Shown here piece after piece: positions 1 through 7,306 of a DNA stretch of 64,000 bases. Within the stretch, counting starts at the first letter, position 1, and every line of letters starts with the position of its first letter. A program made the translations under genes and the position numbers. The notes below the pieces were generated by a model, which had not been told where the DNA came from, searched no databases, and saw nothing but the letters and a program-made list of their open reading frames with translations. This DNA comes from Oscillospiraceae bacterium (GTDB lineage: Bacteria; Bacillota; Clostridia; Saccharofermentanales; Saccharofermentanaceae): positions 59,211-123,210 of the forward strand of contig CADCLV010000001.1 of NCBI GenBank assembly GCA_902802325.1, written 5' to 3'.

Positions 1-2
1 CT

Positions 3-44
3 GAAAAGAACGGGATCACATTGACACATGTCAAGGATCTGTAA
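3..44 (+). CDS. 3' end of an upstream gene, possibly dnaX (partial)
   Basis: Fourteen in-frame codons run from the window edge to TAA at 42-44 and end in the residues THVKDL. The gene immediately upstream of ybaB-recR in most bacteria is dnaX (DNA polymerase III tau/gamma subunit). The identity rests only on that conserved gene order; the residues themselves are too few to identify the protein. Confidence 0.4.
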   Translation, partial: EKNGITLTHVKDL

Positions 45-86
45 TTATGTATAATAGATAGGACGAACCATAAGGAGGAAGACAAA

Positions 87-425
87 ATGGCAAAAGGTTT
101 TAAAGGTGGATTCGGCATGGGCGGCAACATGGGTGCCCTGATGCAGCAGGCTCAGAAGATGCAGCGTGATATCGAGGCCGCCAAGGCGGAGATCGATCAG
201 CTGGAGATCGATGCAACAGCCGGTGGCGGAGTGGTAAAGATGGTCATTTCCGGTACTCATGAGATCAAGTCTCTGACGATCGATCCTTCTGCTGTTGATC
301 CGGAAGACGTCGAAATGCTTCAGGACCTGATCATCGCAGCTTATAACGAAGCAGCCAGAAAGCTTGCTGAAGTTTCTGCAGAAAAGATGTCCAAGGCAAC
401 CGGCGGAGCAAAGCTTCCCTTCTGA
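87..425 (+). CDS. ybaB: YbaB/EbfC-family nucleoid-associated protein
   Basis: A small (112 aa) DNA-binding protein of the YbaB/EbfC family, which forms dimers that bind and bridge DNA. The N-terminus is rich in Gly and Met, followed by a long helix (roughly 18-50) and the conserved core with the VKMVISG and AAYNEA segments. Start chosen at the ATG 8 nt after a strong AAGGAGG (72-78). It lies 21 nt upstream of recR, the standard ybaB-recR arrangement, which points to a role linked to recombinational repair. Length and context are typical. Confidence 0.95.
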   Translation: MAKGFKGGFGMGGNMGALMQQAQKMQRDIEAAKAEIDQLEIDATAGGGVVKMVISGTHEIKSLTIDPSAVDPEDVEMLQDLIIAAYNEAARKLAEVSAEKMSKATGGAKLPF

Positions 426-446
426 CCGCTCACATAAGGAGATCGT

Positions 447-1049
447 ATGTCGAGATATTCCCCCAGCGTAGCCAGGCTTATCAGCGAATTGGGAAAACTT
501 CCGGGCGTCGGGCACAAATCTGCCCAGCGTCTGGCTTTTCATATTCTCGCCATGCCGGAAGAAGAAGTACGGAATCTGTCAGAAGCCCTGATCAATGCCC
601 GCACCTCGACCCGGCTCTGTTCGGTGTGCCAGAATTTTACTGACCAGGATCCCTGCCCGATCTGCTCGGATCCGAAGCGGGACCATGGCACTATCTGCGT
701 GGTCGAAAACCCCAGAGACGTAGCGACAATGGAAAGGATGCGGGATTATACCGGTCTTTATCATGTACTTCACGGCGTCTATTCCCCGCTGAATAATGTA
801 GGTCTGGATGAGATCAAGATCCGTGAACTGATCGAGCGTCTTCGTGAGCATCCGGAGACGAAAGAGGTCATCATCGCGACAAACCAGACCGCAGAGGGCG
901 AAGCAACAGCCATGTATCTTGGAAGGCTCATCAAGCCGGCCGGCATCAAAGTGACCCGTATCGCTTCCGGCCTGCCCATGGGTTCCGACCTGGAATATGC
1001 CGACGACGTGACTCTGTCTAAAGCCATGCAGGCCAGACACGAGTTCTGA
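447..1049 (+). CDS. recR: Recombination mediator protein RecR
   Basis: RecR works with RecO (and RecF) to load RecA at single-stranded gaps. The 200-aa length is canonical. Visible: helix-hairpin-helix segment around residues 16-32 (LGKLPGVGHKSAQRLA), a C4 zinc finger with C58, C61, C70 and C73, and a Toprim domain from about residue 81 (ICVVENPRDV). Follows ybaB by 21 nt with an AAGGAG site, so the two are co-transcribed. No clear terminator is seen in the 40 nt before the convergent divIC-like gene. Confidence 0.97.
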   Translation: MSRYSPSVARLISELGKLPGVGHKSAQRLAFHILAMPEEEVRNLSEALINARTSTRLCSVCQNFTDQDPCPICSDPKRDHGTICVVENPRDVATMERMRDYTGLYHVLHGVYSPLNNVGLDEIKIRELIERLREHPETKEVIIATNQTAEGEATAMYLGRLIKPAGIKVTRIASGLPMGSDLEYADDVTLSKAMQARHEF

Positions 1050-1089
1050 TTTTTCTATCTGGAAATTTTTTATGCCGGGATTAGAGGCA

Positions 1090-1383
1090 TTATCCTTCTT
1101 CAGGGGTAAAAATGGTCTCACCCGGCATAACCATGCCCAGTGATTCTCTTGCAATTTCTTCCACATAATCATCCGAACCGGCTCTGCGGCTTCTTTCTGC
1201 CGCATCCGCATACTCAGCGCTGGCTTGCTGCGCCGCCACTTCCAGTTCTTTGGAACGTCTCTGCACACGGGCACGCATCTCTGCTTCTTTGCGGAGACGG
1301 ACCGCTACCAGTGCGATCACCACCACAAAGAATACAAACGCGATGACACGTCCGATTGAAGATTTTACCCGTCTGTGCTTCAC
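1090..1383 (-). CDS. DivIC/FtsB-type septum formation initiator
   Basis: A 97-aa bitopic protein: short basic N-terminus (KHRRVKSS), one membrane helix at about 12-27, then a coiled coil (about 29-65) and an acidic tail with the GMVMPGE motif common in the DivIC/FtsB family. Such proteins join DivIB/FtsL at the division site. It is the last gene of a minus-strand run downstream of rqcP, matching the rqcP...divIC order of many Firmicutes (yabP/yabQ are absent here). Function is by family and context. Confidence 0.85.
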   Translation of the reverse strand: MKHRRVKSSIGRVIAFVFFVVVIALVAVRLRKEAEMRARVQRRSKELEVAAQQASAEYADAAERSRRAGSDDYVEEIARESLGMVMPGETIFTPEEG

Positions 1384-1489
1384 TTGTGTTCCTCTCTGAA
1401 GAAATTGATTTATTACATCTACTATATTCCAAAAAAGAAAATCTGTATGGAGGAACAGTGCATTTGTAATCGAATTGTAAGCCGGCGGA

Positions 1490-1747
1490 TTATTCGACTT
1501 CTTTTCCTTCCAGAAGCGTATACATCTCAGAAGCCTCTTCTTTTCGTACCGTCTCCTTGATCATAAGCACACGGAAGCGTGTCACGCCGTTACCGAAACG
1601 GATGGCTACTTCATCCCCGACCTTGACTTCTGAACCGGGTTTGCAGATTTTATCATTTATCGTAACACGCCCGGCAGAGCAGACTTCATTCGCCACAGTG
1701 CGGCGCTTAACGACCCGGGATACCTTCAGAAACTTATCGATACGCAT
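1490..1747 (-). CDS. rqcP: S4-domain RNA-binding protein RqcP
   Basis: An 85-aa protein that is almost entirely an S4 RNA-binding domain (starts MRIDKFLKVSRVVKRRT, with AGRVTINDKICKPG). In Firmicutes RqcP binds 50S subunits carrying obstructed peptidyl-tRNA and supports RqcH in C-terminal alanine tailing. Gene size and position upstream of a divIC-like gene are typical. It is separated from the upstream 86-aa gene by only 13 nt, so they likely share a transcript. Confidence 0.9.
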   Translation of the reverse strand: MRIDKFLKVSRVVKRRTVANEVCSAGRVTINDKICKPGSEVKVGDEVAIRFGNGVTRFRVLMIKETVRKEEASEMYTLLEGKEVE

Positions 1748-1760
1748 AAAAACTCCTTTT

Positions 1761-2021
1761 TTAGCCGATGAGCCGGATCATAAACCGGTCAAAGGGGACT
1801 TTGTCAGAAAACTGATCGTCGAAGAAAGTGGTCTGGTGAAATGCCGCAAACTCTCTAGTATTCTTTGAAAGCCACAGAGGGAAAGGGACATTCATTTCCC
1901 GGCAAAGACGGACCAGTGCCTCATCCAGTTCCTTTACGAAAGACACTTCCTGATGTGTATGTTCCACCACATGGATCTGAAGCACCGCATTCATCTTAAA
2001 AGTTTTGCCCTCTAGCTGCAT
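1761..2021 (-). CDS. Conserved hypothetical protein, 86 aa
   Basis: Not recognised. Soluble, no signal peptide or membrane segment, rich in Phe (F8, F28, F47, F58, F66, F67) and acidic/basic pairs. Start ATG at 2021 is preceded by GGAGAG at a good distance. It sits 13 nt upstream of rqcP on the same strand, which is the main support that it is a real gene. No catalytic motif was identified. Confidence 0.7.
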   Translation of the reverse strand: MQLEGKTFKMNAVLQIHVVEHTHQEVSFVKELDEALVRLCREMNVPFPLWLSKNTREFAAFHQTTFFDDQFSDKVPFDRFMIRLIG

Positions 2022-2144
2022 ATTGTAAACTCTCCGACTTCATTCCGTATTCTCCCCATTATACTCTTTCTCTGCTTTTCGTGGTATTCTGTAAACAGAG
2101 AATTTTCGGCCTGAAGGGGAAAACAAGGGGAAAGACAAATCGAA

Positions 2145-3026
2145 ATGAAACACGTTTTTGACGTCAACGCCAAGCGCGACATACCTTCCCGCACCTTGGA
2201 CAAGCGGTATCCGATTTCGTATCCGCATCCGAACAAGGTGCCGATCCAGCTGATCCTGAACGGGAACAGCGTGCGTATCCGTGTCTTTGTCCGCTACTCT
2301 TCCAAAATGTTCCGCTACTACCCCGGCACCAATATCACCTATGCAGATGTGGCAGAAGCCGGGATCCGCAGAAACTGGTCCGGAAAATACCCCATGTCCT
2401 GGCTGGAGGATGACGGCTATGAAATGTCCCGTGCCCACGCCAGTTACCGTGTACTGACCCAGGATAACAACCCTCTCGACGAGCAGATGCGTCCGGATCC
2501 GTCCTCGGCCCGTGTCACGCTGGAATTCATCCGCTATCAGACACCCCAGGCTGTAAATGACTATCCGCACCAGCGGTTTATCCGGGTCAAACTTGCCTAT
2601 TCCGACAACGCTGCCGGCCATGTGACCAGTTCTCTATGGCGCTGGGGATGGGGATTTCTGAAATCCTTCCAGCCTGAAGCCCTCACCTTAAACTGGTCCC
2701 GCACCCACCCGGGGATCGTTACGATCCGTCAGAGCGCCGACCGTCACACTTTCCAGCAGGAATGCGCGCATGAGTTCGGCCATCTTCTGGGTCTTGGCGA
2801 TGCCTATGGCGCCAATTACCGCTTCTATTTTGAAGCCCCCGGAACCACAGATTTCATGATGAATCAGAACCGTCAGGTCAACCCGCAGGAGCTGGAAATG
2901 GTGCTGACTGCGCACCACTATAACCGCATGCAGTATTTCCCGAAACAGTTCCATCCCGGTACCTTCTTCCGTGGAATGCGCCGTCATTTCAAGGTTAATC
3001 ATCCACCGAAACCCAGAAAAAAATGA
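2145..3026 (+). CDS. Cytosolic metzincin-like zinc metallopeptidase
   Basis: A 293-aa protein with an extended zinc motif H209-E210-F-G-H213-LL-G216-LG-D219, matching HExxHxxGxxD of metzincin/gluzincin-like peptidases with Asp as possible third ligand. A Met-turn-like segment DFMMN lies 17 residues later (236-240). There is no signal peptide or membrane helix, which is unusual for this class. The N-terminal 200 residues are not assigned. It stands alone between the divergent rqcP operon and the HD gene. Whether it is an active protease or a structural relative cannot be decided from sequence. Confidence 0.75.
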   Translation: MKHVFDVNAKRDIPSRTLDKRYPISYPHPNKVPIQLILNGNSVRIRVFVRYSSKMFRYYPGTNITYADVAEAGIRRNWSGKYPMSWLEDDGYEMSRAHASYRVLTQDNNPLDEQMRPDPSSARVTLEFIRYQTPQAVNDYPHQRFIRVKLAYSDNAAGHVTSSLWRWGWGFLKSFQPEALTLNWSRTHPGIVTIRQSADRHTFQQECAHEFGHLLGLGDAYGANYRFYFEAPGTTDFMMNQNRQVNPQELEMVLTAHHYNRMQYFPKQFHPGTFFRGMRRHFKVNHPPKPRKK

Positions 3027-3063
3027 ACACTTTGTTAAAAATTCAATTCAAAGGTCTTTGAGG

Positions 3064-3092
3064 TTGTATGAAGTTCGGTTTCGTTGTAGAAT
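3064..3092 (+). promoter_or_regulatory. Predicted sigma-A promoter of the zinc-ribbon/HD gene
   Basis: TTGTAT (3064-3069), 17-nt spacer, TAGAAT (3087-3092). It lies about 80 nt before the start codon, leaving a 5' UTR that contains a strong AAGGAGG site. Confidence 0.5.
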
Positions 3093-3172
3093 AGTCACAT
3101 AAGCATCCCGAAACGATATGTGAAAGATGTGAATCCTATACAAAGAATGGCTTCGGCCATAAGGAGGTTCAT

Positions 3173-3985
3173 ATGAAAAAGTGTCCAGATTGTGGTATGA
3201 CGATTGCGAATCAGGCGATTCGGTGTCCGAAATGTAAGTACGACTTTACAGATGGACAGGGCAACGTTACCGGTGTTCCGACCACATCTTCTTCCAGCAG
3301 TCCGGAAGTGAAAGGACGTTCCGCTTCTGTTGGCGCGATTATGCCGATGATCATGGTTACAAAGGATAACGTAGACGAACTCTATAACGACCTGAAATCC
3401 AAGATCATTAAGAGAAAGACCGAATTTGATCACTTTATCGATTTCCTTGAGAACCGTACCTCCTGGCTGACAGCTCCGGCTGAACTGGAAGGACCGCTGG
3501 CATTTGAGAAAGGTCTTCTGATCCACTCAGTTGGCGTAGCCAAGCAGCTTCTCCGTATTAAAGATACACTGATGCCGCAGCTGGACGATGAGTCCGCGAT
3601 CATCATGGCTCTGTTCCACGATGTCGGCAAGGTTGGTGTAGAAGGCAAGCCTCTCTTCCTTCTGGAAGAAAAGTCCACCACTTCTACTCTGGGCCTTTCC
3701 TTTGGTGGCCGTTCCCTGTCGGTTGCTCCGACATACACCATCAACCCGAAACTTGTACACATGAGCGTTGGCGTAAGAAGCCTCTTCCTGGTTTCCCAGT
3801 ACATGCTCCTGTCCGATGACGAGGCTCAGGCCATCAGTTATCAGGACGATATGCAGCTCGTAGATGGCAAAGAGAATCCGTTTACCATGGTTCTCCAGAC
3901 CGCGAACAAGTGGCAGACCAAGATCTACGAGAACGAAGAAGTCGTGAAGCAGTACAGCTTCTCCTCTTCTGTAGCGAAAGACTAA
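3173..3985 (+). CDS. Zinc-ribbon plus HD-domain protein
   Basis: A 270-aa protein with an N-terminal zinc ribbon (C4, C7, C18, C21), a Ser/Gly linker (about 28-52), and an HD-superfamily metal-dependent phosphohydrolase core with H118 and the H149-D150 doublet in LFHDVGKVG. HD proteins of this sort cleave nucleotides or phosphoesters; the substrate is unknown. Excellent Shine-Dalgarno (AAGGAGG, spacer 6). It has its own promoter and terminator, so it is monocistronic. Confidence 0.8.
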   Translation: MKKCPDCGMTIANQAIRCPKCKYDFTDGQGNVTGVPTTSSSSSPEVKGRSASVGAIMPMIMVTKDNVDELYNDLKSKIIKRKTEFDHFIDFLENRTSWLTAPAELEGPLAFEKGLLIHSVGVAKQLLRIKDTLMPQLDDESAIIMALFHDVGKVGVEGKPLFLLEEKSTTSTLGLSFGGRSLSVAPTYTINPKLVHMSVGVRSLFLVSQYMLLSDDEAQAISYQDDMQLVDGKENPFTMVLQTANKWQTKIYENEEVVKQYSFSSSVAKD

Positions 3986-4018
3986 TCATTTACTTCAGTT
4001 TCTTTTTCCTTTCTTTTT

Positions 4019-4057
4019 CACCCCGGTGTTTCTCCTTTCTCACCGGGGTGTTTTTTT
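4019..4057 (+). terminator. Intrinsic terminator of the HD gene
   Basis: Ten-bp GC-rich stem CACCCCGGTG / CACCGGGGTG with a 12-nt loop, followed by seven T. Confidence 0.95.
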
Positions 4058-4073
4058 GCCCGAAATAAATGGA

Positions 4074-4098
4074 CTGTCTCTTAATAGATAAGAGACAG
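4074..4098 (-). terminator. Hairpin downstream of the lipoprotein gene
   Basis: Perfect 10-bp stem CTGTCTCTTA / TAAGAGACAG with a 5-nt loop, 33 nt past the minus-strand stop. The following tract is only moderately T-rich (CCATTTATTT), so it is a weak terminator or a processing hairpin. Confidence 0.5.
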
Positions 4099-4130
4099 CC
4101 CGGCTTAACATCATAGGTTTTCCTTCGGAA

Positions 4131-4835
4131 TTAATTCTTCATCTTCCAGCATCCGTTTTCCAAAACGGCATGCACATTACGTGTGATCTTTTCCGTACTT
4201 CCAATATTGACCGAGATGATCAGATCCAATGTGGACTCCGTCACATTATCCACCTGGATCAGGATGCTTCCGCTTTCTTCCTCGGTTTCAGAGGACGGAT
4301 CGATCGTTACAGTGGCATTCGTCCATTTCTCACGAAGAATGAACTCCAATGCCCTCTTCTCATTTTCTGTCAGATACGTGACTCCAGAAAAGGACACATC
4401 CCAATTCATCACTTCTTCCGGGGAGGTAGACGGAAACAGTCCGGATAGCTGCTTGGCAATAAAATCCACATTGTTCGGACGGGATCCGTTGATCTTCACC
4501 TCCGCCACTCCTGAGAACTGCGCCGGATAGGTCTCCAGCACATACCCGTCATAACTTACAGCCACCTTCATACCTGGTGTCAGTGCCGCCGATGTAACAT
4601 TCGTTCCATCTTCCGCATAGACCGGAAGTCCGGCTGCGTTAAAAGTATAGATAGTCGGATTATTTCCATCGCTTGCTACGGCATAGCAATACTGGTTCTG
4701 CTTATAGACGATCTCCACGTTGAATTCCTCTGTACGAAGTGTCGTCTGCTTTGCCAGAGAGCCTTTCTTACAGGAGGGGAGCGAACTCAATAAACACAGT
4801 ATACAAAAGAGAGATAACACACGTTTCTTCTTCAC
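4131..4835 (-). CDS. Predicted lipoprotein of unknown function
   Basis: A 234-aa protein beginning with basic residues, a hydrophobic segment, and the lipobox LPSC, so it is expected to be lipid-anchored outside the membrane. The remainder is a beta-rich soluble domain without a recognised motif. The GTG at 4835 was chosen because AAAGGAG sits 6 nt upstream; an ATG 24 nt further out has no such site. Monocistronic by context. Not assigned to a family. Confidence 0.8.
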   Translation of the reverse strand: MKKKRVLSLFCILCLLSSLPSCKKGSLAKQTTLRTEEFNVEIVYKQNQYCYAVASDGNNPTIYTFNAAGLPVYAEDGTNVTSAALTPGMKVAVSYDGYVLETYPAQFSGVAEVKINGSRPNNVDFIAKQLSGLFPSTSPEEVMNWDVSFSGVTYLTENEKRALEFILREKWTNATVTIDPSSETEEESGSILIQVDNVTESTLDLIISVNIGSTEKITRNVHAVLENGCWKMKN

Positions 4836-4945
4836 GTGACGCTCCTTTCGGACACACATTAACGGATTCTATAAAAGTAGTGTATCGTACAGATATTTCA
4901 AAAATATGAATGCCTTGTGTATATTAGTTTAAGGCTTTCCACAGT

Positions 4946-4974
4946 TTGACATATTTGTCCATTCATGGCACAAT
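4946..4974 (+). promoter_or_regulatory. Predicted promoter of tRNA-Gly
   Basis: Consensus -35 TTGACA (4946-4951), 17-nt spacer, and a poor -10 CACAAT (4969-4974), 24 nt before the tRNA 5' end. Confidence 0.45.
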
Positions 4975-4998
4975 TTCGTATGTGGATATGCTCGTTAT

Positions 4999-5072
4999 GC
5001 GGATATAGTTCATCGGTAGAACGTCAGCTTCCCAAGCTGAACAGGAGGGTTCGACTCCCTTTATCCGCTCCA
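4999..5072 (+). tRNA. tRNA-Gly, anticodon CCC
   Basis: Full cloverleaf, 74 nt with encoded CCA: acceptor GCGGATA/TATCCGC, D-arm GTTC/GAAC, anticodon stem TCAGC/GCTGA with loop TTCCCAA (anticodon CCC), T-loop TTCGACT. Reads GGG codons. Confidence 0.97.
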
Positions 5073-5109
5073 AAGATAACCTCATGGATTTTCGGGGTTA
5101 TCTTTTTTT
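5073..5109 (+). terminator. Intrinsic terminator after tRNA-Gly
   Basis: Stem AAGATAACC / GGTTATCTT (9 bp) and T-run directly after the CCA end. Confidence 0.93.
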
Positions 5110-5141
5110 CTGGAAAAATCGGAGGAAGCACATGTTTCATC

Positions 5142-5170
5142 TTGACTTTTTCCTTTATAGATGGCAAACT
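5142..5170 (+). promoter_or_regulatory. Predicted promoter of tRNA-Thr
   Basis: TTGACT (5142-5147), 17-nt spacer, CAAACT (5165-5170), 31 nt upstream of the tRNA. As for tRNA-Gly, the -35 is good and the -10 starts with CA instead of TA. Confidence 0.4.
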
Positions 5171-5201
5171 GTATCTCGTGTTTAGAAAAGAAAGATTATC
5201 T

Positions 5202-5277
5202 GCCTTTATAGCTCAGTAGGTAGAGCGCATCCATGGTAAGGATGAGGTCACCAGTTCGATCCTGGTTAAAGGCTCCA
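5202..5277 (+). tRNA. tRNA-Thr, anticodon GGT
   Basis: 76 nt with encoded CCA: acceptor GCCTTTA/TAAAGGC, D-arm GCTC/GAGC, anticodon stem CATCC/GGATG with loop ATGGTAA (anticodon GGT), T-stem ACCAG/CTGGT and loop TTCGATC. Reads ACC and ACU. Confidence 0.97.
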
Positions 5278-5281
5278 AAGA

Positions 5282-5308
5282 AAGCTCCGATCTGATCGGA
5301 GCTTTTTT
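5282..5308 (+). terminator. Intrinsic terminator after tRNA-Thr
   Basis: Stem AAGCTCCGA / TCGGAGCTT with a 5-nt loop and six T. Confidence 0.95.
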
Positions 5309-5376
5309 CATGCTCTTTTGTGGAAAGTGCGAAGGAGACTTTCTACGGGATTACAAAGATTTGGTTTTCACCCACG

Positions 5377-5405
5377 GTGACATTCCCGTCTATATTTTAT
5401 ATAAT
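5377..5405 (+). promoter_or_regulatory. Predicted sigma-A promoter of the Na+/Ca2+ exchanger gene
   Basis: GTGACA (5377-5382), 17-nt spacer, perfect TATAAT (5400-5405), just before the TGGAGG Shine-Dalgarno and start codon; the 5' UTR is very short. Confidence 0.75.
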
Positions 5406-5428
5406 GGCTTCTGCTGGAGGTCGAAGTT

Positions 5429-6406
5429 ATGGTCCTGAATATTCTTATTTTACTTGTCGGCTTTGCTGCTCTCGTAAAAGGAGCAGATGTATTTGTTGAC
5501 GGAAGTGCTTCTCTGGCCCGTCTTTTTAAAGTCTCCGGCCTTATAATCGGACTTACGATCGTTGCGCTGGGCACAAGCGCACCGGAACTGGCCGTCAGCA
5601 CAACTGCCGCACTTTCCGGCTCCAATGAGATCGCCTTAAGTAATGTCATCGGTTCCAATGTATTTAATCTTCTGATGGTACTGGGTATCTGTGCCGTCAT
5701 CAGTCCCGTCCCCACCAGTAATGATATCGTCAAGCGCGACTTTCCGGTAAGTCTTGGCGCGACAGTTCTGGTCTTTCTCTTCAGCAGCGGCTGGAAACTG
5801 TTCTCTTCCGGTAATTTCCTGAATATCGATACCTCCGTGGAAGCGACGACCTTCCGCCGGATCTTCGGCATCACCCTTCTGGTGCTCTTTGTCATCTACA
5901 TTGCCTTTCTCATTTTCGATGCCAAGAAGCATCCTACTAAGGAAGAAGATACCGAAAAGACCAAACTCGGAAAGTGCCTTCTGATGATCCTGATCGGTCT
6001 GGCACTGGTCATTGGCGGCGGTCAGGCAGTCGTGCATAGTGCGAAGGCCATCGCCCGGGATGCAGGTATGTCTGAGACACTCATCGGACTGACTGTCGTG
6101 GCTCTCGGCACCTCTCTTCCGGAACTGGTCACTTCGATCGTGGCAGCCAGAAAGAACGAGACCGAGCTGGCCATCGGAAATGTTGTCGGTTCGAACATTT
6201 TTAATCTTCTGTTCATTCTGGGCATATCCACTTCGATCCATCCGATCGGCGTCAACTATGCCTCCCTTCAGGACCTGGTGATCCTCTTCTTTGTCAGTGT
6301 CCTGACCTTCCTGTTCCTTTTCCGCAAAAAGAAGCTGACCCGTATCGAAGGACTGATCATGATCCTTCTTTATACTTCGCATGTCATCTTCGCCATCCTC
6401 CGCTGA
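5429..6406 (+). CDS. Calcium/sodium antiporter (CaCA superfamily)
   Basis: A 325-aa integral membrane exchanger with the internal duplication of the YrbG/CaCA family. The two alpha repeats are GLTIVALGTSAPELAVS near residue 40 and GLTVVALGTSLPELVTS near residue 217; each is followed by a partner motif (NVIGSNVFNLL, NVVGSNIFNLL) whose acidic and polar residues bind cations. About ten membrane helices; the central loop (KKHPTKEEDTEKTK) is cytosolic and charged. Likely exports Ca2+ in exchange for Na+. Own promoter. Family assignment is firm, ion preference is inferred. Confidence 0.93.
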   Translation: MVLNILILLVGFAALVKGADVFVDGSASLARLFKVSGLIIGLTIVALGTSAPELAVSTTAALSGSNEIALSNVIGSNVFNLLMVLGICAVISPVPTSNDIVKRDFPVSLGATVLVFLFSSGWKLFSSGNFLNIDTSVEATTFRRIFGITLLVLFVIYIAFLIFDAKKHPTKEEDTEKTKLGKCLLMILIGLALVIGGGQAVVHSAKAIARDAGMSETLIGLTVVALGTSLPELVTSIVAARKNETELAIGNVVGSNIFNLLFILGISTSIHPIGVNYASLQDLVILFFVSVLTFLFLFRKKKLTRIEGLIMILLYTSHVIFAILR

Positions 6407-6420
6407 TTCCTTAAAGCCTT

Positions 6421-6457
6421 ACGAATCTGTCACCCTTCTTCTGACGAAACTGTCACC
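6421..6457 (+). repeat. Two direct repeats upstream of the sirtuin gene
   Basis: ACGAATCTGTCACC (6421-6434) and ACGAAACTGTCACC (6444-6457), 13 of 14 identical, 23 bp apart, ending 18 nt before a TAGAAT -10-like hexamer (6476-6481). Two helical turns apart on the same face: a plausible regulator site. Confidence 0.5.
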
Positions 6458-6539
6458 TTATCGCCTCATTTCATGCTAGAATGAGTACATGAGCCAGTAA
6501 GACCGGCTGTACTTCAGGTGAAAAAAAGGAGGGCACGTT

Positions 6540-7280
6540 ATGGAATCGTTTGAAGATCGGATCAGTAAGCTTAAGCAGATCCTCAACGAAGCAAAGTCCG
6601 TTGTCTTTTTCGGCGGAGCCGGCGTTTCTACAGAAAGCGGGATCCCGGATTTTCGCAGTAAAGACGGATTATATAACCAGCATGATGTCCAGTTCGACAA
6701 ATATCCTCCGGAATATCTCCTGAGTCACAGCTGTCTTTATGACCAGCCGAAAGTGTTTTTCGAGTATTATCGTCAGAAAATGGACTGCCGGAACATCGAG
6801 CCGAACATCACCCACAAAAAACTGGCGGAGATGGAGAAAAGCGGAAAGCTTTCCTGCGTCATTACCCAGAACATTGACGGTCTGCATCAGAAAGCCGGAA
6901 GCCAGAAAGTATATGAGGTACACGGGACGACCCAGCGCGTTTACTGTGACAGATGCGGGCAGGAATACCCCTACGATATCCTCTTTACTTCGAAAGAGCC
7001 TGTTCCCCACTGCAAATGCGGCGGCATGCTCCGTCCGGATGTGACCCTCTACGAAGAGAGCCTTCCGGAAGAAGCCTGGTCCAAGGCAACTCTGGCGCTG
7101 GCCAAGGCAGATGTTTTCATTATCGGAGGCACATCGCTGACGGTCTATCCGGCCAATACCCTGACTCATTATTTCCGTGGCAGTCACCTGATCATTATGA
7201 ATCGGGATGCCACCTCGCAGGACCGAAACGCGGAAATCGTATTTCACGAAAGTCTGGGCGAGATCTTCTCTCAACTATAA
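6540..7280 (+). CDS. NAD-dependent protein deacylase (sirtuin, CobB-like)
   Basis: A 246-aa Sir2 protein that uses NAD+ to remove acyl groups from lysine. Visible in order: GGAGVSTESGIPDFRS (NAD-binding loop), TQNIDGLH with the catalytic HG later in YEVHGTT, a C4 zinc site (CDRC about 138-141, CKCG about 159-162), and GTSLTVYPAN. Good AGGAGGG site 7 nt before ATG. It is 26 nt upstream of the first amidase gene, so the two are probably co-transcribed. Complete. Confidence 0.95.
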   Translation: MESFEDRISKLKQILNEAKSVVFFGGAGVSTESGIPDFRSKDGLYNQHDVQFDKYPPEYLLSHSCLYDQPKVFFEYYRQKMDCRNIEPNITHKKLAEMEKSGKLSCVITQNIDGLHQKAGSQKVYEVHGTTQRVYCDRCGQEYPYDILFTSKEPVPHCKCGGMLRPDVTLYEESLPEEAWSKATLALAKADVFIIGGTSLTVYPANTLTHYFRGSHLIIMNRDATSQDRNAEIVFHESLGEIFSQL

Positions 7281-7306
7281 CGACCTGTAATTAGAAAGGC
7301 TGCATT

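Noticed and set aside
1050..1100. Terminator between recR and the divIC-like gene
   Set aside because: ATGCC/GGCAT hairpin exists, but the T-run is on the wrong side for either gene.
4074..4098. CTGTCTCTTA...TAAGAGACAG resembling Tn5 mosaic ends
   Set aside because: The similarity covers only about ten bases of each end; the two arms form one hairpin with a 5-nt loop just after a gene, with no transposase nearby.
4965..5219. 84-codon open frame over the tRNA region
   Set aside because: Overlaps tRNA-Gly, its terminator and the start of tRNA-Thr.
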